Of a DNA stretch of 64,000 bases, positions 54,206-62,751 are shown one piece after another. Each line of letters starts with the position of its first letter. Position 1 is the stretch's first letter. The position numbers and the translations under genes were made by a program. The stretch is from assembly GCF_025420585.1 (NCBI RefSeq), contig NZ_JAOEGB010000005.1, positions 62,001 through 126,000 of the forward strand, given 5' to 3'. Under the pieces are notes generated by a model. The model saw only the letters and a program-made list of their open reading frames with translations. It did not search any database and was not told the DNA's origin. This DNA comes from Planotetraspora sp. A-T 1434. GTDB taxonomy: Bacteria > Actinomycetota > Actinomycetes > Streptosporangiales > Streptosporangiaceae.

Positions 54206-54346
54206 TCAGCTGGACTCGCGCTGGTCGCCGGAGAGCTCCTTGACCAGCTCGGTGAGATGCGCGACCTGCGTCTCAAGCCCGCGCACCCGGGCCTCAAGCT
54301 CGATCAGCGTGGGGTTCTGGAAGCCGTCGGCGATCTGCCTGGTCAT
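54206..54346 (-). CDS. Very small coiled-coil protein (46 residues)
   Basis: The 46-residue product (MTRQIADGFQNPTLIELEAR and following) has a heptad-like run IELEARVRGLETQVAHLTEL with leucines at regular spacing, so a coiled coil is likely. A strong GGGAGGATAACG precedes the ATG at 54346; a longer upstream frame lacks such a site. The function is unknown. Small coiled-coil proteins of this kind often act through partners. Confidence 0.6.
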   Translation of the reverse strand: MTRQIADGFQNPTLIELEARVRGLETQVAHLTELVKELSGDQRESS

Positions 54347-54583
54347 CGTTATCCTCCCGAGCGGCTCCGGATGGGGGGCCGGTGTAGGGGCACCTCGGCC
54401 TGTCACGGCCTGTAACGGCCTCATGGCCGGCACGGCCAATCAGGGCCACGGACGAGTCATGGCGGGGGCGTATCTGGCGAAGTCCTGTTGTCCTATTCCC
54501 CGAATACGGTGGTTATCCCGGCGATCCGCCGCCTAATCCCGCCGGAGTGCGAGGGGAGCCGGAGCGGGAGGGAGGATGGGACG

Positions 54584-55075
54584 GTGATAGTCGTCGTGCT
54601 GTCGGACACCCACGCTCCGCGGCGGTGGAAGTCCTGCCCGCCCGCGGTGGCCGGGTATCTCCGGCACGCCGACGTGATTCTGCACGCGGGCGACGTCTGC
54701 ACCGCCGGCGTGCTCGGCGAACTGGCCGCCTACGCGCCCGTCCACGCGGTGCTCGGCAACAACGACGGGCCGGACGTCGCCGCCTGGGGCGCGCCGGAGA
54801 CCCTGGAGCTCGACCTTGACGGGCTGCGCGTCGCGATGATCCACGACAGCGGGCAGGCCACCGGCAGGACCGCCCGGATGCGCCGCCGGTTCCCGGCCGC
54901 CGACCTCGTCGTCTTCGGCCACTCCCACATCCCGATGGACCTGACCGGCGACGGCGTCCGGATCTTCAACCCAGGCTCTCCGACCGACCGCCGCCGCCAG
55001 CCTCACGGCACTCTCGGCGTCCTCGGCATCGCCGACGGCCGCCTGATCAAGGCCGAGATCATCCCGGTGACCTGA
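54584..55075 (+). CDS. YfcE/MJ0936-type metallophosphoesterase
   Basis: This 163-residue cytoplasmic phosphodiesterase has a two-metal site. The metal ligands appear as LSDTH (near residue 7), HAGDV, LGNNDG, IHDSG and FGHSHIP, the complete calcineurin-like set for the small YfcE group. I start at GTG 54584, which has GGGAGGATGGGAC upstream and begins the first strand directly; the open frame extends 32 codons further without support. The physiological substrate is not known. Confidence 0.9.
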   Translation: MIVVVLSDTHAPRRWKSCPPAVAGYLRHADVILHAGDVCTAGVLGELAAYAPVHAVLGNNDGPDVAAWGAPETLELDLDGLRVAMIHDSGQATGRTARMRRRFPAADLVVFGHSHIPMDLTGDGVRIFNPGSPTDRRRQPHGTLGVLGIADGRLIKAEIIPVT

Positions 55076-55089
55076 CCGTACGGCGAGGG

Positions 55090-55764
55090 TCAGGTGCCGT
55101 GCTTGGTGAGCCGGACCTCCAGCGTGATCCCGTCGGCCCGGGCGTCGCAGGTCCGGAAGGCGCTCCCGGCGGCGAGGCGCTCGAACTCGGCTCGAGAGTA
55201 GGCGCGGCGCCTGAGCGCCCTCAGCGGCACCTTCGTCAGGAAGGAGTTCAGCCGGCCGAGCCCCATGCCCCTGACCTCGCCGTCGATGTCGGCGCGTGAG
55301 GCGTCCCTGTTCATGTCCTGGATCACCGCGGTCCCGCCGTCGCGCAGGACCCGGTGCATCTCGTCGAGGGCCCGGCCCGGCCGCCCGAAGTTCTTGAACG
55401 CGGCCTGGCAGACGACCAGGTCGAACGTCCCGGCCTCGAAGGGCAGCTCGGCCGAGTCGCCCCGCTCGAAGTCCACCCGCACGCCCGCCCGGCGGGCGTT
55501 CTCGGTTGCGATGTCCACGAACGTCCGGCTGATGTCCAGGCCTGTCACGGCGAATCCGAGGCGGGCCACCTCGATGGCCAGGAGCCCCGGACCGGGAGCC
55601 ACCTCCAGCACCGCCGCCCCGGCCGGCAGGCCGCGGGTGAGGTCTGCGGCCTGGTCCCGGACCGCCGCCATCTGGGGCTCCGAGCCGCGCTGGCGGGCGT
55701 ACCACCGCGCCATCGGCCCCTCCATGTTCGCCGCCTGGGTCCGTCGCGGACGCGTGTTCTCCAT
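55090..55764 (-). CDS. Class I SAM-dependent methyltransferase
   Basis: This 224-residue methyltransferase has the Rossmann-like motif VLEVAPGPGLLAIEVARLGF (about residues 51-70), motif II around GLDISRTFVDIA, and FDLVVCQAAFKNF. It resembles the UbiE/menaquinone and small-molecule methyltransferase group, but the acceptor is unknown. ATG 55764 follows GGAGGAACC; a longer frame upstream reads through non-coding sequence. It lies downstream of the PadR gene on the same strand, 192 nt away, so it may be one of that regulator's targets. Confidence 0.88.
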   Translation of the reverse strand: MENTRPRRTQAANMEGPMARWYARQRGSEPQMAAVRDQAADLTRGLPAGAAVLEVAPGPGLLAIEVARLGFAVTGLDISRTFVDIATENARRAGVRVDFERGDSAELPFEAGTFDLVVCQAAFKNFGRPGRALDEMHRVLRDGGTAVIQDMNRDASRADIDGEVRGMGLGRLNSFLTKVPLRALRRRAYSRAEFERLAAGSAFRTCDARADGITLEVRLTKHGT

Positions 55765-55956
55765 GGTTCCTCCGGTTTCGGGTCGTGCATGATCGTGCGG
55801 ATCGTGCGTGTCCGAACCGGCCCGGGAAGGAGCCCGGCTATTCTTGCGGTTGCCACCTTGTGACCGGGGTTCCGTTCCGCGGGTTTCGGTTCGAGGTCGA
55901 GGACCCCGGCGGAGTGTTCCCGCACCCCGCCGGGGCCCGTTGAGGCCCAATCGGGC

Positions 55957-56607
55957 TCAGCTCGTAGTGCCGCCGCCCCTTTCCGCGAGCTCCGCTATCT
56001 CCGGCGGCGTCTGGCCCGTCTCGTACCAGTTCCGCCACGTCATGAGGTCGGGGAACGAACCCGTCGTCAGCTCGTCGAGGAACGACCGGGTCCAGGCGGC
56101 CTCGGCCTCGCGAATGGCGAGGTCGTACTCCGCCTCGATCAGGAACAGCCGCGGAACCTCACGGGTGTAACGGGTCAGCGCCTCCCGCTCCTCGGCGATC
56201 TCCGTATCGAGGGCGGCGAGCCGCTGCCGGAGCAGGCTCGTCACCTCGTCCGGGCCGAGGACGCCGCACACCGACAGGGCGGCCTCGAACTTCGGCTGCT
56301 CCCGCTCCGGCACCGCGATCAGCTCACGGAGCCAGTCCTTGAGCTCCTCGCGCCCGGCGTCGGTGATGCGGTAGACAGTGCGCTCGGGGTGGCCTCCGTC
56401 CCGGACGGTCTCGGCCCTCGCCAGGAATCCGTGCTTCTCCAGGTTGCCGACCACGGTGTAGAGGGACCCCCACTTGATCCTCATGTCCCGGTCCTTGCCG
56501 CGTTCGCGCAGGAAGGAGGCCATCTCATAGGGGTGCATCGGCTTGGCGTAGACCGTCGCGAGGACGGCCAGGCCCAGCATGTTGCCGACCTTGCGCCGCT
56601 TGGCCAT
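55957..56607 (-). CDS. PadR-family transcriptional regulator
   Basis: This 216-residue regulator has an N-terminal winged helix (LGLAVLATVYAKPMHPYEMA, then KWGSLYTVVGNLEKHGFLA and the wing RTVYRITDAGREEL). The C-terminal half (about 100-200) is a helical Vir-type dimerisation region. It starts with GGAGGCGGCATG. A tandem palindrome sits 30 bases upstream of the start, as expected for self-repression. PadR proteins commonly sense small aromatic or antibiotic-like compounds and repress nearby genes. Here the methyltransferase downstream or the divergent DUF5709-type gene are candidate targets. Confidence 0.9.
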   Translation of the reverse strand: MAKRRKVGNMLGLAVLATVYAKPMHPYEMASFLRERGKDRDMRIKWGSLYTVVGNLEKHGFLARAETVRDGGHPERTVYRITDAGREELKDWLRELIAVPEREQPKFEAALSVCGVLGPDEVTSLLRQRLAALDTEIAEEREALTRYTREVPRLFLIEAEYDLAIREAEAAWTRSFLDELTTGSFPDLMTWRNWYETGQTPPEIAELAERGGGTTS

Positions 56608-56636
56608 GCCGCCTCCTCGCGAGCCACCGGGTTAAT

Positions 56637-56664
56637 ACTCGTCTACGAGTACCCGTACACGAGT
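56637..56664. promoter_or_regulatory. Tandem palindromic operator candidate for PadR
   Basis: Two adjacent inverted repeats, ACTCGT-CT-ACGAGT (56637-56650) and ACCCGT-AC-ACGAGT (56651-56664), give three arms of exactly ACTCGT or its complement ACGAGT and one with a single change. It lies in the divergent promoter region between PadR and the DUF5709-type gene. Confidence 0.6.
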
Positions 56665-56728
56665 ATCAATCCACGGGCCGGTTTCCGCAAGGCGTACTAA
56701 GAACGCCCTCGTGGGGCATGGGGCGGTT

Positions 56729-57205
56729 ATGAGGGAACACAGACCAGAACCCGATCCGCGGTCGCCGCTGGAAGACGAGGGCATCCCGGATCTGCAGGAG
56801 GGCGCGCCCGAGCAGAGGTGGGCCGAGGATCCGCAGGAGATGCCGGTCCCCGCCGACAGGCCGGTGGGGGTCGACGAATACGGCACGACGGCCAGGGAGA
56901 TGGCCGAGGGCGAGCCTCTCGACCTGAGACTGAGCCGTGAGGTCCCCGAGGAAACTCCCGGCCCGGGCGGCGGCGAACCGCCGTACACGCAGGGCGAGGA
57001 CGCCGCCGAGGACGTGGGCGGGGATCTCCTGGCAGGGGATCTGTCCTACGACACTCCGGAGCCCCGGATGGCCGGACGGCTGATCGATCCGAGCGAGGGC
57101 GTGCGTGAGGACACCGTGAAGGAGCTGATCGCCGACGAGATCGGGCCCGACGGCGGCGGCTACGCGCCCGAGGAGACCGCCATGCGAGTCGACCGCGATG
57201 TCTGA
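56729..57205 (+). CDS. DUF5709-family acidic protein
   Basis: This protein of about 158 residues is strongly acidic, with no hydrophobic segment. It matches the pattern of DUF5709 proteins common in actinobacteria: an opening with EDEGIPDL, a central RPVGVDEYGTTAREMAEGEPLDLRLSREVP, and RLIDPSEGVREDTVKELIADEIG near the end. The function is unknown. I use ATG 56729; a GTG 18 bases upstream is possible. Its last codons run into a tandem repeat. Confidence 0.75.
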   Translation: MREHRPEPDPRSPLEDEGIPDLQEGAPEQRWAEDPQEMPVPADRPVGVDEYGTTAREMAEGEPLDLRLSREVPEETPGPGGGEPPYTQGEDAAEDVGGDLLAGDLSYDTPEPRMAGRLIDPSEGVREDTVKELIADEIGPDGGGYAPEETAMRVDRDV

Positions 57206-57303
57206 CCACGATGTCTGACCACGGCGTCTGACCCGCGATGTCTGACCACGGCGTCTGACCCGCGATGTCTGACCACGGCGTCTGACCGCGGCGTCTGACC
57301 GCG
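57197..57303. repeat. Tandem 13-14-bp repeat carrying the DUF5709 stop codon
   Basis: Eight units built on g(a/g)(t/c)GTCTGACC fill the gap after the DUF5709-type gene. The first copy supplies that gene's stop codon (GTC TGA), and each further copy holds another TGA. The two unit types (GATGTCTGACCAC and GGCGTCTGACCCGC) partly alternate. The remaining bases to 57363 hold no gene. Confidence 0.8.
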
Positions 57304-57363
57304 ACCGGTGCCGCTGATGAGACGCTGTCGGCACGGGGCCCGCTCAGCCGTTACGCTGCCACG

Positions 57364-57777
57364 ATGGCTGATGTGCAGGAGCCGCGGCACGAATGGCGGG
57401 TGCCGAGGCGGATCACCGTGCTGAAGGCCGCGGGCGTCGCCGCCTGCGTGGCGCTCGCGGTCATGGGCGACCGCCTGCAGGTCTTCCTCTCCGGGGTGGC
57501 CGCCCTCGGCTTCGCCGTGCTCGTGCTCCGCGACGCCATCGCTCCTGTGCGGCTCGCGGCGGGGGAGGACGGGCTGGTCGTCGCCGGGCTCGCCGGCAAG
57601 GAACGCGTCTCCTGGAACGACGTCGACCGGATCCGCGTGGACAGCCGCCGCCGGTACGGCCTGACGACCGAGCTGCTGGAGATCGACGCCGGAGACCAGA
57701 TCCACCTGTTCAGCCGCTTCGACCTGGGCGAGTCGGTGTTCGACGTGGCCGAGGCCCTGATGCGCCTGCGCCCCTGA
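57364..57777 (+). CDS. PH-domain-like small membrane protein
   Basis: This 137-residue protein has two adjacent hydrophobic segments at about 20-55 (AAGVAACVALAVMG, FLSGVAALGFAVLVL). A soluble C-terminal part follows (about 62-137): LAAGEDGLVVAGLAGKERVSW, then NDVDRIRVDSRRR. This is the pattern of bacterial PH-like domains of actinobacterial membrane proteins. The function is unknown. Confidence 0.65.
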   Translation: MADVQEPRHEWRVPRRITVLKAAGVAACVALAVMGDRLQVFLSGVAALGFAVLVLRDAIAPVRLAAGEDGLVVAGLAGKERVSWNDVDRIRVDSRRRYGLTTELLEIDAGDQIHLFSRFDLGESVFDVAEALMRLRP

Positions 57778-57855
57778 TGACCATGATCGCCGTTTTGATC
57801 ATTTCGTCAAGGCGATCGCAACCGGAGCGCAACTGGCGGGCCGTACGGTTCGAAC

Positions 57856-58269
57856 GTGCCACAGAACATCCTCCTCCCGCTCATCCTCGGCCTCATCGGT
57901 GTGGTCTTCGCGCTCATCGGAGGCGGGCTGACGATCAGCGCCCGCGACTTCCGGAAACGAGCCCAGCGCGTCCAGGGTGAGGTCGTCCGGCTGCGCCCGA
58001 GCCGGTCCAGCGAGGGCGGCACCGTCTACTACCCGACCGTGCGCTTCACGACGGTGTACGGCCAGCGGGTGGAGGCCGAGTGCCCCTTCGGCAGCAGCCC
58101 CCCGCCGGCGATGCCCGGCGACCAGGTGCCGATCCTGTACGACCCGGCCAAGCCGACGAGGGTCCGCATCGACAGCGCGACGGGCAGCGGAACGCTCATC
58201 GGCGTGATCTTCCTCGGTGTCGGCATTGTCCTGTTCGCCGCCGGAGTGGTGGTCGCGGCCGTCATGTGA
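57856..58269 (+). CDS. DUF3592-like membrane protein
   Basis: This 137-residue protein has an N-terminal helix (LPLILGLIGVVFALIGGGLT), a central beta-rich part (VQGEVVRLRPSRSSEGGTVY, then YPTVRFTTVYGQRVEAECP) and a C-terminal helix (LIGVIFLGVGIVLFAAGVVV). This is the DUF3592 layout of helix, extracellular sheet and helix. The start codon is GTG. The function is unknown. It follows the PH-like gene by 78 bases and may share its transcript. Confidence 0.75.
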   Translation: MPQNILLPLILGLIGVVFALIGGGLTISARDFRKRAQRVQGEVVRLRPSRSSEGGTVYYPTVRFTTVYGQRVEAECPFGSSPPPAMPGDQVPILYDPAKPTRVRIDSATGSGTLIGVIFLGVGIVLFAAGVVVAAVM

Positions 58270-58390
58270 CCCCCGTCTCCGGCGCTGTGGACGACCCCGT
58301 GTGACTTGGTGTCTGACTCTTTGTCATTGCCGCCGTGGGGCCGCTCGGCGAGAATGGCGACTGCCGGGAACCGACCTTAGGGGCGTCGCC

Positions 58391-61300
58391 ATGCGCATCA
58401 CCGCCGTCGAGTCCACCGAGCTCTTCGTCGAGGGCCCGCGCCAGATCGTCCGGGTCGCCCTGGAGGGGCCATCCGGAGATGTCCAGGTGCGGATCACCGG
58501 CCGGGACGTCTCCGGTACGGCGACCGTCCACGGTGGGGCAGCGGGAGCCCGCGCGGTCGAGGTGCCCGTGGACACGGGCGCGCCGCCCGGGACCCGCGTC
58601 CCCATCATGGTCCGGGCGACCGTCGCCGGCCCCGTCGCCGGCCCGGCAGCCGGGGGCGCAGTCCCCACCGGTACGGCGGCTGCTTCCGGGGCTGCCCGGC
58701 ACCAGGCCGTCGCGGAGGCCGAGCTGGTCGTGGCGGAGCCGGGGTGGACGGTGTGGATGATCCCGCACTTCCACTACGACCCGGTCTGGTGGAACACGCA
58801 GGCGGCCTACACCACCACCTGGGACAGCGCGGGCGACTGGGCGCAGGCCACCCGGATGGAGTTCCAGCACGCGGGCTTCGAGCTGGTCCGGCTGCACATG
58901 GAGACCGCCAGGCGCGACCCCGGCTACAAGTTCGTGCTCGCGGAGGTCGACTACCTCAAGCCCTACTGGGACGCCCACCCCCAGGACCGCGCCTACCTCA
59001 GGCGGCTCCTCGCCGAGGGCCGTCTGGAGATCATGGGCGGCACCTACAACGAGCCGAACACCAACCTGACGAGCGCGGAGTCGACGATCCGCAACATCGT
59101 GCACGGGATCGGCTTCCAGCGCGACATCCTCGGCGGAGATCCGCACACCGCCTGGCAACTGGACGCGTTCGGACACGACCCGCAGTTTCCGGGGCTGATC
59201 GCCGACGCGGGGCTCAGCTCCAGCTCGTGGGCGCGCGGCCCGTTCCACCAGTGGGGCCCGATGCTGGTCAGGGGCGGGTGGAACGACCCGTCCGTCATGC
59301 AGTTCCCCTCCGAGTTCGAATGGCTGTCGCCGTCGGGCCGCGGCGTGCTCACCCACTACATGCCCGCGCACTACAGCGCCGGATGGTGGCTGGACTCGGC
59401 CGCCACCCTGGAGCTTGCCGAGGCGCACGTCTACGACCTGTTCCTGCTGCTCAAGAAGGTCGCCGCCACGCGCAACGTGCTGCTTCCCGTGGGCACCGAC
59501 TACACGCCGCCCAACAAGTGGATCATGGACATCCAGCGCGACTGGAACGGGCGCCACGTCTCCCCCCGGTTCGTCTGCGGCCTGCCCAGGGAGTTCTTCG
59601 CCGCGGTCCGCTCCGAGATCGGCGCCCTCTCGCCGCAGACCCGGGACATGAACCCGATCTACACCGGCAAGGACGTCTCCTTCATCGACACCAAGCAGGC
59701 CCAGCGGCACGCCGAGGCCCAGCTGGCCGACGCGGAGAAGTTCGCCACGATCGCCGCGATCGAGTGCGGCCGGCCGTACCCCCATGCCGTGCTCGACAAG
59801 GCCTGGCGGCAGCTCGTGTACGGCGCTCACCACGACGGGATCACCGGGTCGGAGTCCGACCAGGTCTACCTCGACCTGCTGACCGGCTGGCGCGAGGCCT
59901 GCGACCTGGGCGCCGAGGTCCTGGACGCGTCGCTCCGCCGCCTCGCCGGCGGCCTGGACGGCGTCGTGGTCTTCAACCCGTCCTCCTGGCCCCGGACCGA
60001 CCTCGTGAGGGTCCGGCTGAGCATCCCCGAGCCCGGCGCGTACGGCCTCGCCCTCGACCCGGCCCTCGACCCGGCCCTCGACCCGGCCCTCGACCCGGCC
60101 CTCGAACACGCGTTGCTGCTGGAACACGCCGAGCATCATCCCGACCGGAGCCTGGCGGCCGTGGACGTCGTGTTCCTGGCCCGCGACGTCCCGGCCCTCG
60201 GGTACCGGACGTTCCGGCTGATCCCGACACGCCGGCCTTCCCCCCTCGGCTGGGCCGTACGGGAGGGGACCCGGATCGAGAGCGCCACCCACGCGGTCGA
60301 GGTCGATCCGGCGCGCGGTTGGAGCGGTGTCCAGCCTACGGGTGGGCGGCCGGGAGCTCCTCCAGGCGGGCCGGGCCGGCAACGAGCTGCTCGTCTACGA
60401 CGAGCACCCGGCGCATCCGAGCTTCCACGAGGGGCCCTGGCACCTGCTGCCGAGCGGCGGGATGATCGGCTCGGCCGACGCGCACGCCGAGGTGGTGGTC
60501 ATGGAATGCCCGGCTGGGCGGCGGATCGTCGTCACCGGCAGGGTCGGCCCGGTGGCCTACACCCAGGAGATCACCCTGTGGGACGGGCTTCCCCGCGTCG
60601 ACCTCACCACCCACGTGGACGAGTTCGACGGGGCGGACAAGCTGCTGCGGCTGCGCTGGCCGGTGTCCGTGCCGGGGGCGCTGCCGGTGAGCGAGGTGGG
60701 GAACGCGGTCATCGGCCGCGGGTTCGGCCTCATCGACGTCGACTCCGCGGAGCATCCGTGGACGCTGGACAACCCCGCGCACAACTGGTTCGCCCTGTCG
60801 TCGACCGCCCGGGTGGTGCTGCGCCCGCCCGGCCGGGGTGGCGGGGGGCGAGGGGAAAGCGCCCGCGCGATCGGCATCGCCGAGATCATCGCGCCCGCCG
60901 CTTCGGACTTCCCGGTCAGGGAGCTCGCCGTGGCGCTCGTGCGGCAGGGCGTGACGTCCACCTGCTCGACCGGTCCGGGCCCCCGGTACGGCGACCTCGC
61001 GGTGGACTCGAACCTGCCCGATGTCCGGATCGCCGTCGGCACACCCGAGGAGAACCCCTTCGTGGCGGAGCTTCTCGACGACGGGGAGGCGGCGCTGCTG
61101 CGAGAACGGCTCGACGCCCACGGCCGGGCGAGGATCTGGATTCCGGCGGCCGAGCCCCTGGAGAAGGTGTGGGTGCCGGGCGCCGACCTGACCGGGCCCA
61201 GGACGCTGCCGGTCCTGGTCGTCTGCGGCGAGGGAGCCGTCGAGGACCTGATCGCCGACCTGGACGACGCGACGATCGAGGTGGTCCAGCCGGACGCCGA

Positions 61301-62669
61301 GCCGGCCGAGCCTCTGGACGACTACACGGTCGGCCTGATCAACCGGGGCGTTCCCGGCTTCGCCGTGGACTCCTCCGGGGCGATGCACGTGTCGCTCATG
61401 CGCTCGTGCACCGGCTGGCCGTCCGGCATCTGGATCGACCCGCCGCGCCGCGCCGCGCCCGACGGGTCGAACTTCCAGCTCCAGCACTGGACCCACTCGT
61501 TCGAGTGCGCGCTCGTGGCGGCTCCGGGGGACTGGCGCGACGCCGACCTCGTACGGCTCGGCCACGACGTCAACCATCCCCTGCTCCCAGTCTGGGCGGG
61601 CGCCGTACCGGCCGGAAGGTCACTCGGGGAGGGCGGCGAGGCGCGCTCGTTCCTGGAGACCGGGCCGGGCGTGGTCCTCACGGCGCTGAAGGCGGCGGGC
61701 AATCCGATCGCCTCCGGCCGGACACCGGGACCGGTGGACGGGGTGACCGTCCGGCTGTATGAGGCCCACGGCGGGGCGGCGGACCCGGCGATCACCACGT
61801 CCCTGCCCGTCGGCCCCTGGGAGCGCGCCGACCTCCTGGAGAACGTCACGGGAAAGGCTCCCGGGACGCTGACCGGCATGGAGATCGTCACCCTCCGGGC
61901 CGGCCTCCCGGATCACGCCGCGGGACGGGCCACATCACCGGGCGCCGCCGTCGCGGCCGAGCCGCACCAGCCGGTCTACACGCGATACTGGCTCAACAAC
62001 ACCGGGCCCGCGCCGCTGGGCAACCTGCCCGTGGCGGTGCATCTCTCGGAGACCGACGTGGACGCCTCGGGCCCGATGTCGCTGGCACTCACGCTGGCGT
62101 CCGGCCTGACCGAGGAGGAGGCGGCGGGGGCGGTCGCGCTGACCCCGCCGGACGGCTGGACGGTGGAGCCCGCCACCGTGCCGTACGCGCTGTCCCCCGG
62201 CGGCCACGCCCTCGTCTCCGTACGGCTCGCGCCGCCAGCCGGAGTCCGGGGCGGGCTCTACCTGCTCCGGGCCACGACCGAGTTCGGCGGGCAGGCCTAC
62301 GAGGACGTGACCCGCCTCCACGTCGGCGGCCGTCACGCCATCGGGCCGGAAGTGTCGCTGGAGGGCCTGGGCGATCCGCCGTTCGTACGGCTGCGGCCGG
62401 GCGGCGAGGCGGAGATCGTCGTGCGGCTCCAGTCGGGGGCGCTGTCCCCGATGTCCGTCCAGGCGCAGCTGATCAGCCCCTGGCACACCTTCGAGCTGTT
62501 CCCCGGCTGGAACACCGGAGTCGTCGTGCCGGCGGAGGGAGAGGCCGAGGTCCGCTTCGCCGTGCGGCCTCCGAAGGGAGCCAGGCCCGGCCGCTGGTGG
62601 GCCGTCGTGAAACTCGCCGCCGCCGGTTGGCTCCACTACACCGACACGATCGAGGTCGAGGTGCTCTGA
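58391..62669 (+). pseudogene. GH38 alpha-mannosidase with a one-base frameshift
   Basis: If one base is ignored this gene encodes about 1425 residues. The GH38 part is clear: IPHFHYDPVWW (near residue 121), WQLDAFGHDPQFPG with the catalytic Asp (near 257), and HHDGITGSESDQ (near 477). The C-terminal sheet domains follow, including a segment like the NPCBM-associated NEW3 domain (YTRYWLNNTGPAPLGNLPVA). At 60319-60320 an extra T (CGCGGTTGGAGCGG) shifts the frame by +1. Removing it restores GGAVSSLRVGGREL and full-length homology. Codon quality is intact on both sides, so the event is recent or a sequencing error. A 12-bp repeat encodes LDPA x4 (60053-60100) about 220 bases upstream. No signal peptide is visible, so the enzyme would be intracellular. 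Confidence 0.85.
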
Positions 62670-62751
62670 CCCGGCGTTCAGCTGGGATTTCACGCCAAAG
62701 CGACGCTCCCGCGACGGTCGAAGACGGACATTTCGGGGCAGGGACTAGGGC

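Noticed and set aside
60053-60100. CRISPR-like or direct-repeat array
   Set aside because: The repeats are 12 bp, in frame and without spacers. No array with spacers was seen anywhere in the window.
60327-62669. Independent gene for the second half of the alpha-mannosidase
   Set aside because: It continues the GH38 homology without gap or new start signals. A one-base frameshift explains it better.
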